Shown piece by piece: positions 25,966 through 33,864 of a DNA stretch of 64,000 nucleotides. The first letter of the stretch is position 1. The number at the start of each line of letters is the position of its first letter. Below the pieces are notes generated by a model that made no database searches, was not told the DNA's origin, and worked only from the letters and a program-made list of their open reading frames with translations. Source of the stretch: Spirirestis rafaelensis WJT71-NPBG6 (GTDB lineage Bacteria > Cyanobacteriota > Cyanobacteriia > Cyanobacteriales > Nostocaceae); assembly GCA_019359015.1 (NCBI GenBank), contig JAHHID010000029.1, forward strand, positions 1 to 64,000, written 5' to 3'. The position numbers and the translations under genes were made by a program.

Positions 25966-26223
25966 ATGCCAACTAATTTAATCATTCTCATAGCTGCATT
26001 AATTGTTGCATTGCTGGTCTTTAGGGCTTTGTTGAGTTTGTTGAAGACAGTCATCAGTACAGCAATTGCCCTGGTTGTAATCGTCATCATATTAATGGTT
26101 TTTGGCTTTACTCCCCAAGACCTGATACAAGAAATCATCAACCTACCTCAAACACTTCAGCAGCTAGTGACAGAGGCAAGAAAGTTATTGGGCGATTTGG
26201 TTGGAATTGCCGGGTTTGATTAG
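25966..26223 (+). CDS. small membrane protein, unknown function
   Basis: An 85-residue protein. Two adjacent hydrophobic stretches (about residues 4-22 and 27-48: LIILIAALIVALLVFRALL and ISTAIALVVIVIILMVFGF) form one or two membrane helices, followed by an amphipathic C-terminus (PQDLIQEIINLPQTLQQLVTEARKLLGDL). The ATG at 25966 (with aggtaaaa upstream) is preferred over an upstream ATG at 25912, which would add a cysteine-containing lead sequence not typical of a membrane protein. A terminator follows at 26294. Confidence 0.6.
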   Translation: MPTNLIILIAALIVALLVFRALLSLLKTVISTAIALVVIVIILMVFGFTPQDLIQEIINLPQTLQQLVTEARKLLGDLVGIAGFD

Positions 26224-26293
26224 GGAGCAGTTGCAGTAGCAATCCGCTGTAAAAAACTGCTTAAAAATTTACCGCAGAAATGGGTCTAAAGCC

Positions 26294-26315
26294 TCCCCCT
26301 TTTAGGGGGACTTTT
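26294..26315 (+). terminator. Rho-independent terminator
   Basis: Stem tccccct/aggggga with a three-base loop, followed by ctttttg; 70 bases after the small membrane protein gene. Confidence 0.7.
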
Positions 26316-26329
26316 TGTGGTATTTTAGT

Positions 26330-26640
26330 CATCGGTGGGTAGGGTATTCAACCACCTTAAAAACCCAGTCGCCGAGAAGGCAGCGCACCTTGAAAACTGA
26401 AGTTATGGGGTTCCGTACAGGAAAGCTTGTACGGGTAAAAACTTCAAGCAACAAGTACCAGAAAAACCAATTCTTTTAGGTTTTGAACAGTACCCAGGGG
26501 CACTGGGAAACTGGACTTTGCAATGAGTTGAAAGCTTGAGGACAGAACCACCTCTGGTAAGTGTAGGAAGCTGTACTTGTTAAGTGGACTGGATGATCCA
26601 AGAATCTTCGCCCTTCTAGGGCGGAGAGTGTCAAATGGAG
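26330..26640 (+). ncRNA. IS200/IS605-like right end with omega-RNA-like structure, no nuclease gene
   Basis: The stretch is rich in short hairpins (for example ggttccgtacagg / cttgtacggg and ggcgg partners) and ends in the pattern GAATC, hairpin cgcccttctagggcg, then GAGTGTCAA (about 26604-26635). That GAATC-hairpin-GTGTCAA layout is typical of the right end of IS200/IS605 and IS1341-type elements, whose last 100-300 bases are transcribed as the guide RNA scaffold of TnpB or IscB. A second such end is at 55280-55314. No TnpB or IscB reading frame remains. Assignment rests on remembered end patterns; a HEARO-type (IscB) RNA is an alternative. Confidence 0.5.
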
Positions 26641-26692
26641 CAGCAATCGTGAATGCAACCCCATTACCACTTGGTTTTAATTAATTGCTTGA

Positions 26693-26977
26693 TTATCGTT
26701 GCTTGGTAGATAAATATAAAAGGAAGCGCGAGCGTTGGAGCATTATACGATCCCCATTAGGGTTGTCAACATTCAGAGAGCTTTTTTGCTGATTCTCACT
26801 CTTCTCAGGAACTAATATCTGGAGCAGCAGCGGTGTCCAAACACCAACACACACTAAAGTCAAAATTCCTGCTGGTATTCTAAAGCGAGTATTTTTTTTA
26901 TCTGACTTTGGTAGTGCTGATTGACTACAAACTGTATGTGAAGACCAGAAGTGGTTATTGAAATCGTAATAACTCAA
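26693..26977 (-). CDS. hypothetical single-span membrane protein
   Basis: A 94-residue open frame. A hydrophobic helix at about residues 35-55 (AGILTLVCVGVWTPLLLQILV) is flanked by a Ser/Lys-rich N-terminal region and a basic C-terminus. No family recognised and the ribosome-binding site is weak (aaaggttt about 15 bases upstream), so it may or may not be expressed. Confidence 0.35.
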   Translation of the reverse strand: MSYYDFNNHFWSSHTVCSQSALPKSDKKNTRFRIPAGILTLVCVGVWTPLLLQILVPEKSENQQKSSLNVDNPNGDRIMLQRSRFLLYLSTKQR

Positions 26978-27361
26978 GACTTAAACCTTTTTCTAAACGA
27001 GTAAATACCAAATTATACCAAAAGAAACGCGAAAAGTTTTTAAGAATAATTATTAAGATAAGTTAAGCCCTACAGTCACTATTCTTTTTGAGGCTTACAT
27101 CAACCACCGAACTCCTCATACCGTTTATTGATGAAGCTGCAACATATTTTACCCCCCGGCTAACGCCGTCCCCCCAAGGCATCGGGGGGACTACAGGGGG
27201 GTTCATAAGGCGCATCTTCATACAGAATTGGTATTACTACTGGTGATGTTGTCTATTTATAAAAATATGATTGTAATTAAAGATACAATAGTATCGGCAT
27301 AGCCTCTAACATACTAAAGCGAGGCTGTTGCCTTTGTTGTAATCAAATCAACAGTTAAAAA
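26978..27361. other. intergenic region with a nested GC-rich cruciform
   Basis: 384 bases without a gene. The notable part is 27151-27202: an outer accccccgg...ggggggt pair enclosing a perfect gtcccccc (27168-27175) / ggggggac (27184-27191) stem. The rest is AT-rich and should hold the promoter of the PEP-CTERM gene. Confidence 0.5.
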
Positions 27362-28144
27362 ATGAAAGGAATAAATAAAACCGTTGTAACTACCTTGGCA
27401 ATTTCTCTATGCTTTGGCGGAGCATCTCAAGCTCGTACTATTACCAGCATAAGTCCACCTACAGGATTAGGACTTGGTGACGTATTTTGTCCACAAGTTC
27501 AAACTCCCGTTAATACGCCAAAACCTAATAACGACAACAGCATAGCTCCAAGCGAAAATCAGATCAGCAACTTAAGCAGCTTATCTTGTACCCCCAAAAC
27601 CTTTCAAGCTATAGCCCCGATTGACACCCAACTGTTCGTTGAACCTTCAAAAGGGACGACAGAGTATTTCTTTAGCGAAAGAGTTTTAAATGATACTAAC
27701 TCTACCTGGAATGGCTTTAGTTTTAGGATTGGCTTTGGAGTTAATGATAACTTCGGATCACCTGAGTTAATTCTTGTCCCCCCTGGCTTTGCAATTCCAG
27801 ATTTCGACTTCAACGGTTCAAGCTCTGACCAAAAGCCTACCTCTTCCAAGTTCACGCGGCTCATCCAGGATGGCTCTTTCCGTCTTGAGTGGTCTGAGGG
27901 TTCTGTTGCTCCTGGTGAATTCGTCGATTTTACTTTTTCTGTTGATGTCCCTGACGATTTAGACGCAAACAATTTCTATAATTCTTTTACAATTCGTTCT
28001 ACTCCTACTGCTAGTACTAGAACGGTTCCCGAACCCAGTTTTATCAATGGTTTTGTGGTTCTAATAGGTGTATTAAGCTCAAGTTTAGTTTTCAAACGCA
28101 AACTACTTTCATTAAAGGCATCCTCACCCAAAAGGAGCAGATAA
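27362..28144 (+). CDS. secreted protein with PEP-CTERM-type sorting signal
   Basis: A 260-residue exported protein: signal peptide (about 1-24, ending ASQA), a beta-rich middle domain (TEYFFSERVLNDTNSTWNGFSFRIGFG... DFTFSVDVPDD) and a C-terminal sorting signal made of VPEP, a hydrophobic helix (INGFVVLIGVLSSSLVF) and a basic tail (KRKLL). PEP-CTERM proteins are cleaved and transferred by an exosortase and typically belong to the extracellular matrix. The middle domain resembles the choice-of-anchor groups but the exact family was not identified. A second pair of cysteines (CPQVQ, CTPK) lies before it. No exosortase gene is in the window. Confidence 0.75.
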   Translation: MKGINKTVVTTLAISLCFGGASQARTITSISPPTGLGLGDVFCPQVQTPVNTPKPNNDNSIAPSENQISNLSSLSCTPKTFQAIAPIDTQLFVEPSKGTTEYFFSERVLNDTNSTWNGFSFRIGFGVNDNFGSPELILVPPGFAIPDFDFNGSSSDQKPTSSKFTRLIQDGSFRLEWSEGSVAPGEFVDFTFSVDVPDDLDANNFYNSFTIRSTPTASTRTVPEPSFINGFVVLIGVLSSSLVFKRKLLSLKASSPKRSR

Positions 28145-28184
28145 TTTGTGCTAATTGACCTTTTTTGAATTGGAGCGTAAAGCC

Positions 28185-28330
28185 TTCTCTTCTCCTTCAA
28201 AGACGCTCCGCGAACGAGAGGCAACTCTTGGAGAGGCTCCGCCAACGCCAACGGCATAGCTTCTCTTTCAGGGACGCTCCGCGAACGCTTACCGCCCAGC
28301 GTCAGCGTCTCTCAAAGAGAAGCGACTTGA
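28185..28330. repeat. cluster of dispersed gacgctccgcgaacg repeats
   Basis: The element gacgctccgcgaacg occurs at about 28203 and 28273, with ggctccgccaacgccaacgg and an inverted cagcgtcagcgtctctcaa between and after, giving several overlapping hairpins. Related pieces occur at 5395, 48070 and 61920. The remaining sequence up to 28517 shows nothing else. Confidence 0.65.
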
Positions 28331-28517
28331 TAGAAAGGCTAAAGTATGGTAAGTAGGTAGTGAAAACACTGCCAAGTGAGCAAGAATATATTCACGGACA
28401 ACGTTTTTGAATAAGTTTTTTTGCACTTCGTAGCACTTGCTAATCAGGTTTTGAGTCCCCATCAATTCCAACTTAACGAAAGCCTAGAGAGCGCAGAAAA
28501 TGTGATTTTTAATCGCC

Positions 28518-28748
28518 TCACTCCCCCTCACTAGCTGTTGTTGAGCGTTCGGCATCTTCAGTGTCTTGCCAATACTCCGTTGCTTCTTCTTCTTCCGACA
28601 GCGGAAAAATGGTTAAAGGGTTGCTTGCCGAATCACCTAAAGTAACACTTGCATCTGGAGCTGGCATAGCTGGTGTATCTGGTGTATCAACGTTTCCAGA
28701 GATATCTAGGTCTGTTGGTCTGGTGTCTGGAGATTCTGGGGTTGCCAT
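28518..28748 (-). CDS. small acidic low-complexity protein
   Basis: A 76-residue, strongly acidic and Thr/Pro/Asp-rich protein (PESPDTRPTDLDISGN, PLSEEEEATEYWQDTEDAE) with no membrane segment and probably disordered. A clear Shine-Dalgarno (gaggagcaattt) precedes the ATG. No family recognised. It follows the DUF6335 gene on the same strand, whose protein is similarly acidic, so the two may act together. Confidence 0.5.
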   Translation of the reverse strand: MATPESPDTRPTDLDISGNVDTPDTPAMPAPDASVTLGDSASNPLTIFPLSEEEEATEYWQDTEDAERSTTASEGE

Positions 28749-28800
28749 AAATTGCTCCTCATTAGTATTAATCTAGATTGGTTAATTTTTTTGAGTTCTC

Positions 28801-28899
28801 TTATTGAGAGGGTTGACTCCAATCTTTATCCAAGCACTGGGTTTGAATCACAGGGATAATGCGATCGCCTACGGTGAGAGAAACAGCGCCATCGCGCAT
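28801..28899 (-). CDS. possible 32-residue protein downstream of DUF6335 gene
   Basis: From ATG at 28899 the frame reads MRDGAVSLTVGDRIIPVIQTQ and ends DWSQPSQ before TAA at 28801. The composition is protein-like and unlike the repeats, and it begins 13 bases after the stop of the DUF6335 gene. No ribosome-binding site is obvious; it could be the remainder of a longer gene. Confidence 0.3.
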   Translation of the reverse strand: MRDGAVSLTVGDRIIPVIQTQCLDKDWSQPSQ

Positions 28900-28912
28900 T
28901 TCCAGAGAACAC

Positions 28913-29401
28913 TCAACGCTCCTGATAATCTTCCGAAGACATGGGGTCTAACTCCCATCGACCAGAGTCACGTTCCTCCAAAATCTCGTTTGTCTGAAGA
29001 GATACCCCGTCGTCATAATCTAACCCAACGGCAGCTCCCAGTTCTTCAACAATGCTCTGATCGGGAGTAGGAGCGGTTCCCCCCACTGCTTCGTCACCAA
29101 CTGCTTCAGCCTGATCCCAACGAGCATCAATATCACCTCCCGTTAGTTCTGGACTAGCCGATGTATACTGCTCCATCCGGTCGTGCATGGTTCGTCCGCC
29201 GATTTCAAGCCCCGGCTCTAGGGCAACACCCGTTCCATAGGATTCAGTAATTGCCTGGGGTAGATCTGAAATAATTTCTTCGCCAGTTTCTTCTACGGGT
29301 ATATCCGAAAGAAGATCAGTATCTTCCATGGGTATATCTGAAAGATTGCGTTCGTTGTTTGTATTGGGTTCGTTGTCTGTTTTCCTAGTCAGATCAGCCA
29401 T
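28913..29401 (-). CDS. DUF6335 family protein
   Basis: A 162-residue acidic protein. The region LTGGDIDARWDQAEAVGDEAVGGTAPTPDQSIVEELGAAVGL and the C-terminal GRWELDPMSSEDYQER are what I remember of the cyanobacterial DUF6335 family, of unknown function and often several per genome. The N-terminal 50 residues carry a DIP[VM]E[DE]T near-duplication and are probably disordered. Shine-Dalgarno aggaagc is well placed before ATG 29401. Likely co-transcribed with the small acidic gene at 28518. Confidence 0.75.
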   Translation of the reverse strand: MADLTRKTDNEPNTNNERNLSDIPMEDTDLLSDIPVEETGEEIISDLPQAITESYGTGVALEPGLEIGGRTMHDRMEQYTSASPELTGGDIDARWDQAEAVGDEAVGGTAPTPDQSIVEELGAAVGLDYDDGVSLQTNEILEERDSGRWELDPMSSEDYQER

Positions 29402-29630
29402 AATGCTTCCTGCGAATCATCCGAATGCCTCTAAATACAACATATCTGAAGATGATATTCACTATAATCCGCAAATAGGATGAGAATTTATTAGGTAAAA
29501 AGGAAACTTAATCAAAAAGCGTATATATCTGGGCAACTCAAGTGGAAACGATCTACCCGAACGCTGCGATTTTCAACTATCACTTCCACTTGCTCCCGGT
29601 TCATCTGCTTTCAAAATCAGCGGTTTATAA

Positions 29631-29654
29631 AGAGACGTTACATGTAACGTCTCT
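29631..29654. repeat. perfect 24-bp palindrome of the agagacg family
   Basis: agagacgttaca followed immediately by tgtaacgtctct; a perfect palindrome 40 bases beyond the end of egtD. It could serve as a hairpin at the end of that operon. Confidence 0.7.
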
Positions 29655-29693
29655 ATTTTCCTCAAGCGATCGCTCTTATCTTTTTGCTGTTAT

Positions 29694-30728
29694 CTATGCT
29701 TGGAATTGGCAAAGTAACAAACCAAACCATTGATTTGCATCAGTCCACACATGAAGCGGTATCAAGCCTTTTGCTGCAAGTTGCTCTTTAATAATGTTGA
29801 TGTCAAATTTACGGGAAATCTCGGTAAAAATTGTCTCGCCTTTATCAAAATGGACACTTAGGTTTAAAGCCCGTAACTCGACAGTTTGCTCGCGCATACT
29901 TTTCAAATGCATCTCAATCTGATTTTCAGTTTCGTTATAAAATGCCCAGTGTTCAAACTGCGTTGTGTCAAAATTGCCCTCAAACCGTCGATTTAAATGA
30001 TCCAACATATTTAGGTTAAACGCTGCCGTCACACCTTGGCTATCGTCATAAGCTGCTTCTAAGATGTGTTTGGGCTTTTGCAAATCTACCCCCAATAAAA
30101 AATACTCTCCCACTTGCAGAGCATCTTTAATTTCCGATAAAAACACATCACACTCTTGAGGATTGAGATTACCCAAAGTGCTACCGATAAAGCAAATCAT
30201 CCTGCTGGGTAATTGCTTTGGTATCAGTTGCGCTAACGCCATTTCATAAGTTCCAGCGATCGCGTGAACTTGTAATGAGGGATAATCTGCCAATAGCTGC
30301 TTGGCACTAGTTTCCAACATACCTGCACTCACGTCAATCGGCAGATAACGCAGGGGATAGCCTAGCTGCTTGTATGCATCTAAAATAATACGGGTTTTGG
30401 TAGAGCTACCGCTGCCAAGTTCCACCAGTTCGCAATCCCCTGTAATCTTGGCAATTTCACTAGCACACTTTTGTAAAATTGCCGTTTCTGTCCGCGTCAC
30501 GTAATATTCTGGTAACTCGCAGATTTGCTCAAATAACTCAGATCCGCGATCGTCGTAGAAGTAACGAGGAGGTAAGGATTTCGCTGTTTGAGTTAATCCT
30601 TTAACTACATCACTCCCAGCGCTAGAGGAAACAACCAAGGTTGGTTCTAGCAAACGCTGTATTTCTAAGCGTTTTTCAATAGTATTTTGGGAATTAACCT
30701 TACTGCTGAGAGCTTTAGATATTGACAT
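29694..30728 (-). CDS. egtD: L-histidine N-alpha-methyltransferase, ergothioneine biosynthesis
   Basis: A 344-residue EgtD: trimethylates histidine to hercynine with three SAM. Typical features are PPRYFYDDRGSELFEQICELPEYYVTRTE (about residues 53-81), the SAM loop VELGSGSSTKTR (about 101-112), LPIDVSAGMLE, FIGSTLGNLNP (about 181-191) and the C-terminal WFGLLLC. Normal length for the family. It is 209 bases downstream of egtB on the same strand and supplies the hercynine that EgtB uses. Confidence 0.93.
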   Translation of the reverse strand: MSISKALSSKVNSQNTIEKRLEIQRLLEPTLVVSSSAGSDVVKGLTQTAKSLPPRYFYDDRGSELFEQICELPEYYVTRTETAILQKCASEIAKITGDCELVELGSGSSTKTRIILDAYKQLGYPLRYLPIDVSAGMLETSAKQLLADYPSLQVHAIAGTYEMALAQLIPKQLPSRMICFIGSTLGNLNPQECDVFLSEIKDALQVGEYFLLGVDLQKPKHILEAAYDDSQGVTAAFNLNMLDHLNRRFEGNFDTTQFEHWAFYNETENQIEMHLKSMREQTVELRALNLSVHFDKGETIFTEISRKFDINIIKEQLAAKGLIPLHVWTDANQWFGLLLCQFQA

Positions 30729-30937
30729 TGAACCTCCGATGACTTGGTGTGATAGGTTGCATTGTTATGTGCAAACCCCAAACCAAAGCTAGTGAAACAT
30801 GAAGTCACATCAAATAACATCACGCCTGAGCTAGATTACATTAGCATGAAGGCTATCTTTTATGCTTTTTCCATTAAATTTACAGGTATTGGGGATTAGA
30901 GACTAGGGGCTAAGGGTTTGAAAACACGCTCCACTCC

Positions 30938-32233
30938 CTAAAGAGCGCAACGAAACCCCGCGAAAATCTGGCGCACCCCAGGATGATACCAGTTGCGAAA
31001 ACTAGAACGCAATGCAAAAGGATTAGTTGCCCAACTACCACCTTTTAAAACTCGGTGCTGTTGGTCAAAATAAACTTGTGAGTAACCGACATAAGGGTAC
31101 ATCTCGAAACCATCGTAGCCATCAAACCACGATGCAGTCCATTCCCAGACGTTACCCAAAGCATCATACAAACCATAAGCACTTTGCCCATCTGGGTAAG
31201 CATCTACTGATGTTGTGTTTATAGTTAGGCGATTCTTCTGTGGAGATGCTACATCAACGCAATTACAATGTTGCGGTGTTGGCTCTTCATCACCCCAAGG
31301 ATAGATGCGGTGACGATTCATGTCTGCATCCCAACTAACTGCTTTTTCCCACTCGGCTTCTGTGGGTAGTCGCTTACCGACAAATCGGCAATATGCTTCT
31401 GCTTCGTACCAACTAACACCACAAACTGGGTGATTATCCGCAGATAAAACATTGTGCCAATAAAGCGGTTCCTCTACCTGCTCTATTTGCAACCATTCCC
31501 AGCCAGCTTTTGACCAAAAACCCGGATTTTCGTAGCCTCCCGCTTCCATAAATGCACGATACTGCCCACAAGTTACGGAGTAACGCTCAATAGAATATGT
31601 GTCTAAATACACCTTATGTGCGGGGCGCTCGTTATCAAGAGCATCAATTGCGTTACTACCCATTTCAAACTCACCCGCTGGGATTTTGATCAGAGGAGGG
31701 GGGGATGGGGAGAGGGGGAGAGGGGGAGAAAGAATAGTCTCCTTGTCTCCTTGTCCCCCCCTCTCCTTGTCTCCTTGTCCATTCCTCTTCGCTAATTCCA
31801 ACAAAAAGGCGATCGTCTCGCAATGTTGACTTTCGTGCTGAAGTAAAAAGCGCCAAAGACGTTCTTCCTGATTTAAATCAGCTACTTCTAGGTAATCTAA
31901 GACTTTTTTTCTAACTGTGTCTAAGTAATAATAAATTTCTTCCAGATTTGGTAATTGGACTCGCTGTGATTTGGGTAAACCATCAGCTGCAAAAAATTTG
32001 CGGTATTGCGGAAACAAACAAGCATTACCTGCACTGCGTTCTAGTAGCCATAACGACTCGGTGTAGGCAATATGTCCCAAATGCCACCCCACAGGGCTAA
32101 AATCGGGATGAACCTGATGGCGAAATGTGGCTTCGTCCATATCCTCGAACAAAGCCACAGTGTTTCTTCGACATTGATAGAAAGCAAGAGAAATTGCTTG
32201 TTGTAAATTAGATTTTCTCAATTTGGATATCAC
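30938..32233 (-). CDS. egtB: hercynine oxygenase (sulfoxide synthase), ergothioneine biosynthesis
   Basis: Non-haem iron enzyme joining hercynine and a thiol donor (gamma-glutamylcysteine or cysteine) with oxygen. The N-terminal DinB-like domain has the His ligands in GWHLGHIAYTE and HESQHCE; the C-terminal FGE-sulfatase domain shows IPAGEFEMGS, VCGVSWYEAEAYCRFVGKRLPTEAEWEKA, LGNVWEWT and GFRCAL. The frame is open to 32308, but family proteins begin near the LRKSNLQQAIS region; I chose GTG 32233 (TTG 32221 is also possible), which overlaps the egtC stop. About 33 residues between the two domains (QGDKERGGQGDKET then Pro/Leu/Ser-rich) derive from an inserted repeat. Confidence 0.9.
   Translation of the reverse strand: MISKLRKSNLQQAISLAFYQCRRNTVALFEDMDEATFRHQVHPDFSPVGWHLGHIAYTESLWLLERSAGNACLFPQYRKFFAADGLPKSQRVQLPNLEEIYYYLDTVRKKVLDYLEVADLNQEERLWRFLLQHESQHCETIAFLLELAKRNGQGDKERGGQGDKETILSPPLPLSPSPPPLIKIPAGEFEMGSNAIDALDNERPAHKVYLDTYSIERYSVTCGQYRAFMEAGGYENPGFWSKAGWEWLQIEQVEEPLYWHNVLSADNHPVCGVSWYEAEAYCRFVGKRLPTEAEWEKAVSWDADMNRHRIYPWGDEEPTPQHCNCVDVASPQKNRLTINTTSVDAYPDGQSAYGLYDALGNVWEWTASWFDGYDGFEMYPYVGYSQVYFDQQHRVLKGGSWATNPFALRSSFRNWYHPGVRQIFAGFRCAL
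31691..31788. repeat. in-frame low-complexity insertion in egtB
   Basis: On the plus strand the tract is cagaggaggggggg, agagggggag units, then ccttgtctccttgtccccccctctccttgtctccttgtcc; on the coding strand it is the ggacaaggagacaagg repeat seen also at 21265 and 60463. It lies in the linker between the DinB-like and sulfatase-like domains and keeps the frame. Confidence 0.75.
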
Positions 32234-32996
32234 AGTCTTCTCCCACAGTGATAATGCTATTTTCCGGGAAAGCAGTCCAATTACTAGCGAATAGCGGTTC
32301 AGACGCAATAATTACAGACTTGGGAAAAATTGGATCGTCCCGCAGCCAATAAAGAGACGGAGCAGGTGAACTTGAAGCAAAGCGTGAAGCAATCAGCCGA
32401 TGTCCATCGCTAATTATGACATTTGCTGACACATCCACTTCATCACGTTGGGCTAAATCTAAAAGCGTTAATAATGTCTTGCGTAAAGCAGATTCTAAAG
32501 TTAGATCTTGATTTTCTTGCCACAGAGAAAGCAATAGCGCAAAAATATGCTCAGAATCAGTACTACCATTAATTAGTTCATAATATTCAGGTGTTAAAAT
32601 GCTGCGAATTTTTCTGTGTAATGTTTTTCGGAAATTCTCAATTCTTCCATTGTGAAAGAATAGTAAATTTTCATGTTTGAATGGTTGACAATTAGCAAAA
32701 TCCAATGCTTGACCTTGTGTAGCGCTGCGAGCATAAGCCAGTACACATTTAGACTCAACAAAACGGCTAAGACTTGGTAAATTAATATCGTTCCAAATCG
32801 GTGCTGTATTTTTGTAGGTAAAAGGTTCGGTATCTTTTTCAGGATGATACCAGCCAACACCAAAGCCATCAGCGTTGACTACCCCGGAAATCATTTCGCG
32901 GGGTTGGTAACTCTGGACTATCAGCGAGTGTTCTGGTTTGTATAATAGATGGTCTAGAGAAACAGGTGAACCAAGGTAGGCAAGTAATCGGCACAT
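32208..32996 (-). CDS. egtC: gamma-glutamyl hercynylcysteine S-oxide hydrolase, class II glutamine amidotransferase
   Basis: A 262-residue Ntn-hydrolase. Removal of Met exposes Cys2 (MCRLLAYLG), the nucleophile of class II amidotransferases. DGFGVGWY (about residues 44-51), RSATQG (about 91-96) and FFHNGRIENF (about 111-120) are conserved substrate and oxyanion positions. With EgtB it implies the gamma-glutamylcysteine route to ergothioneine. First gene of the leftward egtC-egtB-egtD order, overlapping egtB by about 26 bases. No egtE C-S lyase was seen in the window. Confidence 0.88.
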   Translation of the reverse strand: MCRLLAYLGSPVSLDHLLYKPEHSLIVQSYQPREMISGVVNADGFGVGWYHPEKDTEPFTYKNTAPIWNDINLPSLSRFVESKCVLAYARSATQGQALDFANCQPFKHENLLFFHNGRIENFRKTLHRKIRSILTPEYYELINGSTDSEHIFALLLSLWQENQDLTLESALRKTLLTLLDLAQRDEVDVSANVIISDGHRLIASRFASSSPAPSLYWLRDDPIFPKSVIIASEPLFASNWTAFPENSIITVGEDCDIQIEKI

Positions 32997-33162
32997 AATT
33001 GAAGTATTTGCTTTAATTGCTTTGTATGTTGAGCTATTTGACTGAGAATTAAGTGAATATTTGATTTATTTGTGCTAGGCGATCGCTCTCCTAAAATTAC
33101 TTACTATCCCTTTGCATAAGTTAACATTTTTTTAAGATAATTATTGTCTGTAATGGTGAGGT

Positions 33163-33522
33163 ATGACGAACTCAATGATGGTGATTTTCCCCTATCGACG
33201 TAATTCGACATGGGTGTTTGACGATGAACGAGTCGGATTAGTTCACGAACCTTTTGTAAGTGGTGTACCGGAAATGATTGACATTCTAGTGCAAAATATT
33301 CCCAATGCTGATGAAGGTTTTAAGCTTTTATTTTCTGCAAATCCTTTCCCAGGTTATCAAGCAGAATTGACTTGGCTGAGAGAAGAATATAACGGAAATT
33401 GGTATTATTGGAGTCAAACAAATATGGAAGGATGGCTATGTCCGGCATTGTTTAAATACTTTATTGAAGCGCCCAAAAAGATATATTGTAAAGCAGAAAG
33501 TCTTATTAAGGGAATCTTCTGA
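33163..33522 (+). CDS. DUF6717-like conserved hypothetical protein
   Basis: A 119-residue soluble protein rich in aromatic residues: TWVFDDERVGLVHEPFVSGVPEMID, LLFSANPFPGYQAELTWLREE, GWLCPALFKYF. I recall this pattern as the DUF6717 family, whose function is unknown. The start at 33163 gives MTNSMMVIFPYRR; an internal Met at 33175 or 33178 is possible. It stands alone, divergent from egtC. Confidence 0.6.
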   Translation: MTNSMMVIFPYRRNSTWVFDDERVGLVHEPFVSGVPEMIDILVQNIPNADEGFKLLFSANPFPGYQAELTWLREEYNGNWYYWSQTNMEGWLCPALFKYFIEAPKKIYCKAESLIKGIF

Positions 33523-33864
33523 GTTTCGTAGTTAGCACTTCAGCGCTGAAGCGCTGACTGTGAAAAACTCATTTTAAATATTAAGACCGATTATGTTAAC
33601 ATAATTATTTTTAAAGAATATTAATGAATTAATTGAAAGGTTCGACCTGATTCACCTGATAAAAACTATGTCAAGATAGTAGATGTTGTTGCTCTCGTCT
33701 AAATTAAAGAAGTCTACTTATACCATTTCTGCATGAGAATAATATTAATTAGCCCACGCAGGTGGGCTTTGTTCCTTTAGTGCTACCCTTATAGGGCAAG
33801 CTTTTATTAAGCGCAACATCACAGAAAATTGGTATTACTTAATTAATAGGTTATACAAAGCTTT
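33523..33864. repeat. intergenic region with dispersed repeats
   Basis: 342 bases without a gene. At 33526 cgtagttagcacttcagcgc resembles 13826-13845 downstream of the TPR-CHAT gene and forms a hairpin with gctgaagcgctgac. At 33750-33800 gcccacgcaggtgggctttg and cccttatagggc are pieces of the dispersed hairpin repeat. The rest is AT-rich. Confidence 0.6.

Noticed and set aside
28804-29070. Plus-strand ORF of 88 residues opposite the DUF6335 gene
   Set aside because: It is a shadow of the real minus-strand gene, which has family motifs and a Shine-Dalgarno.
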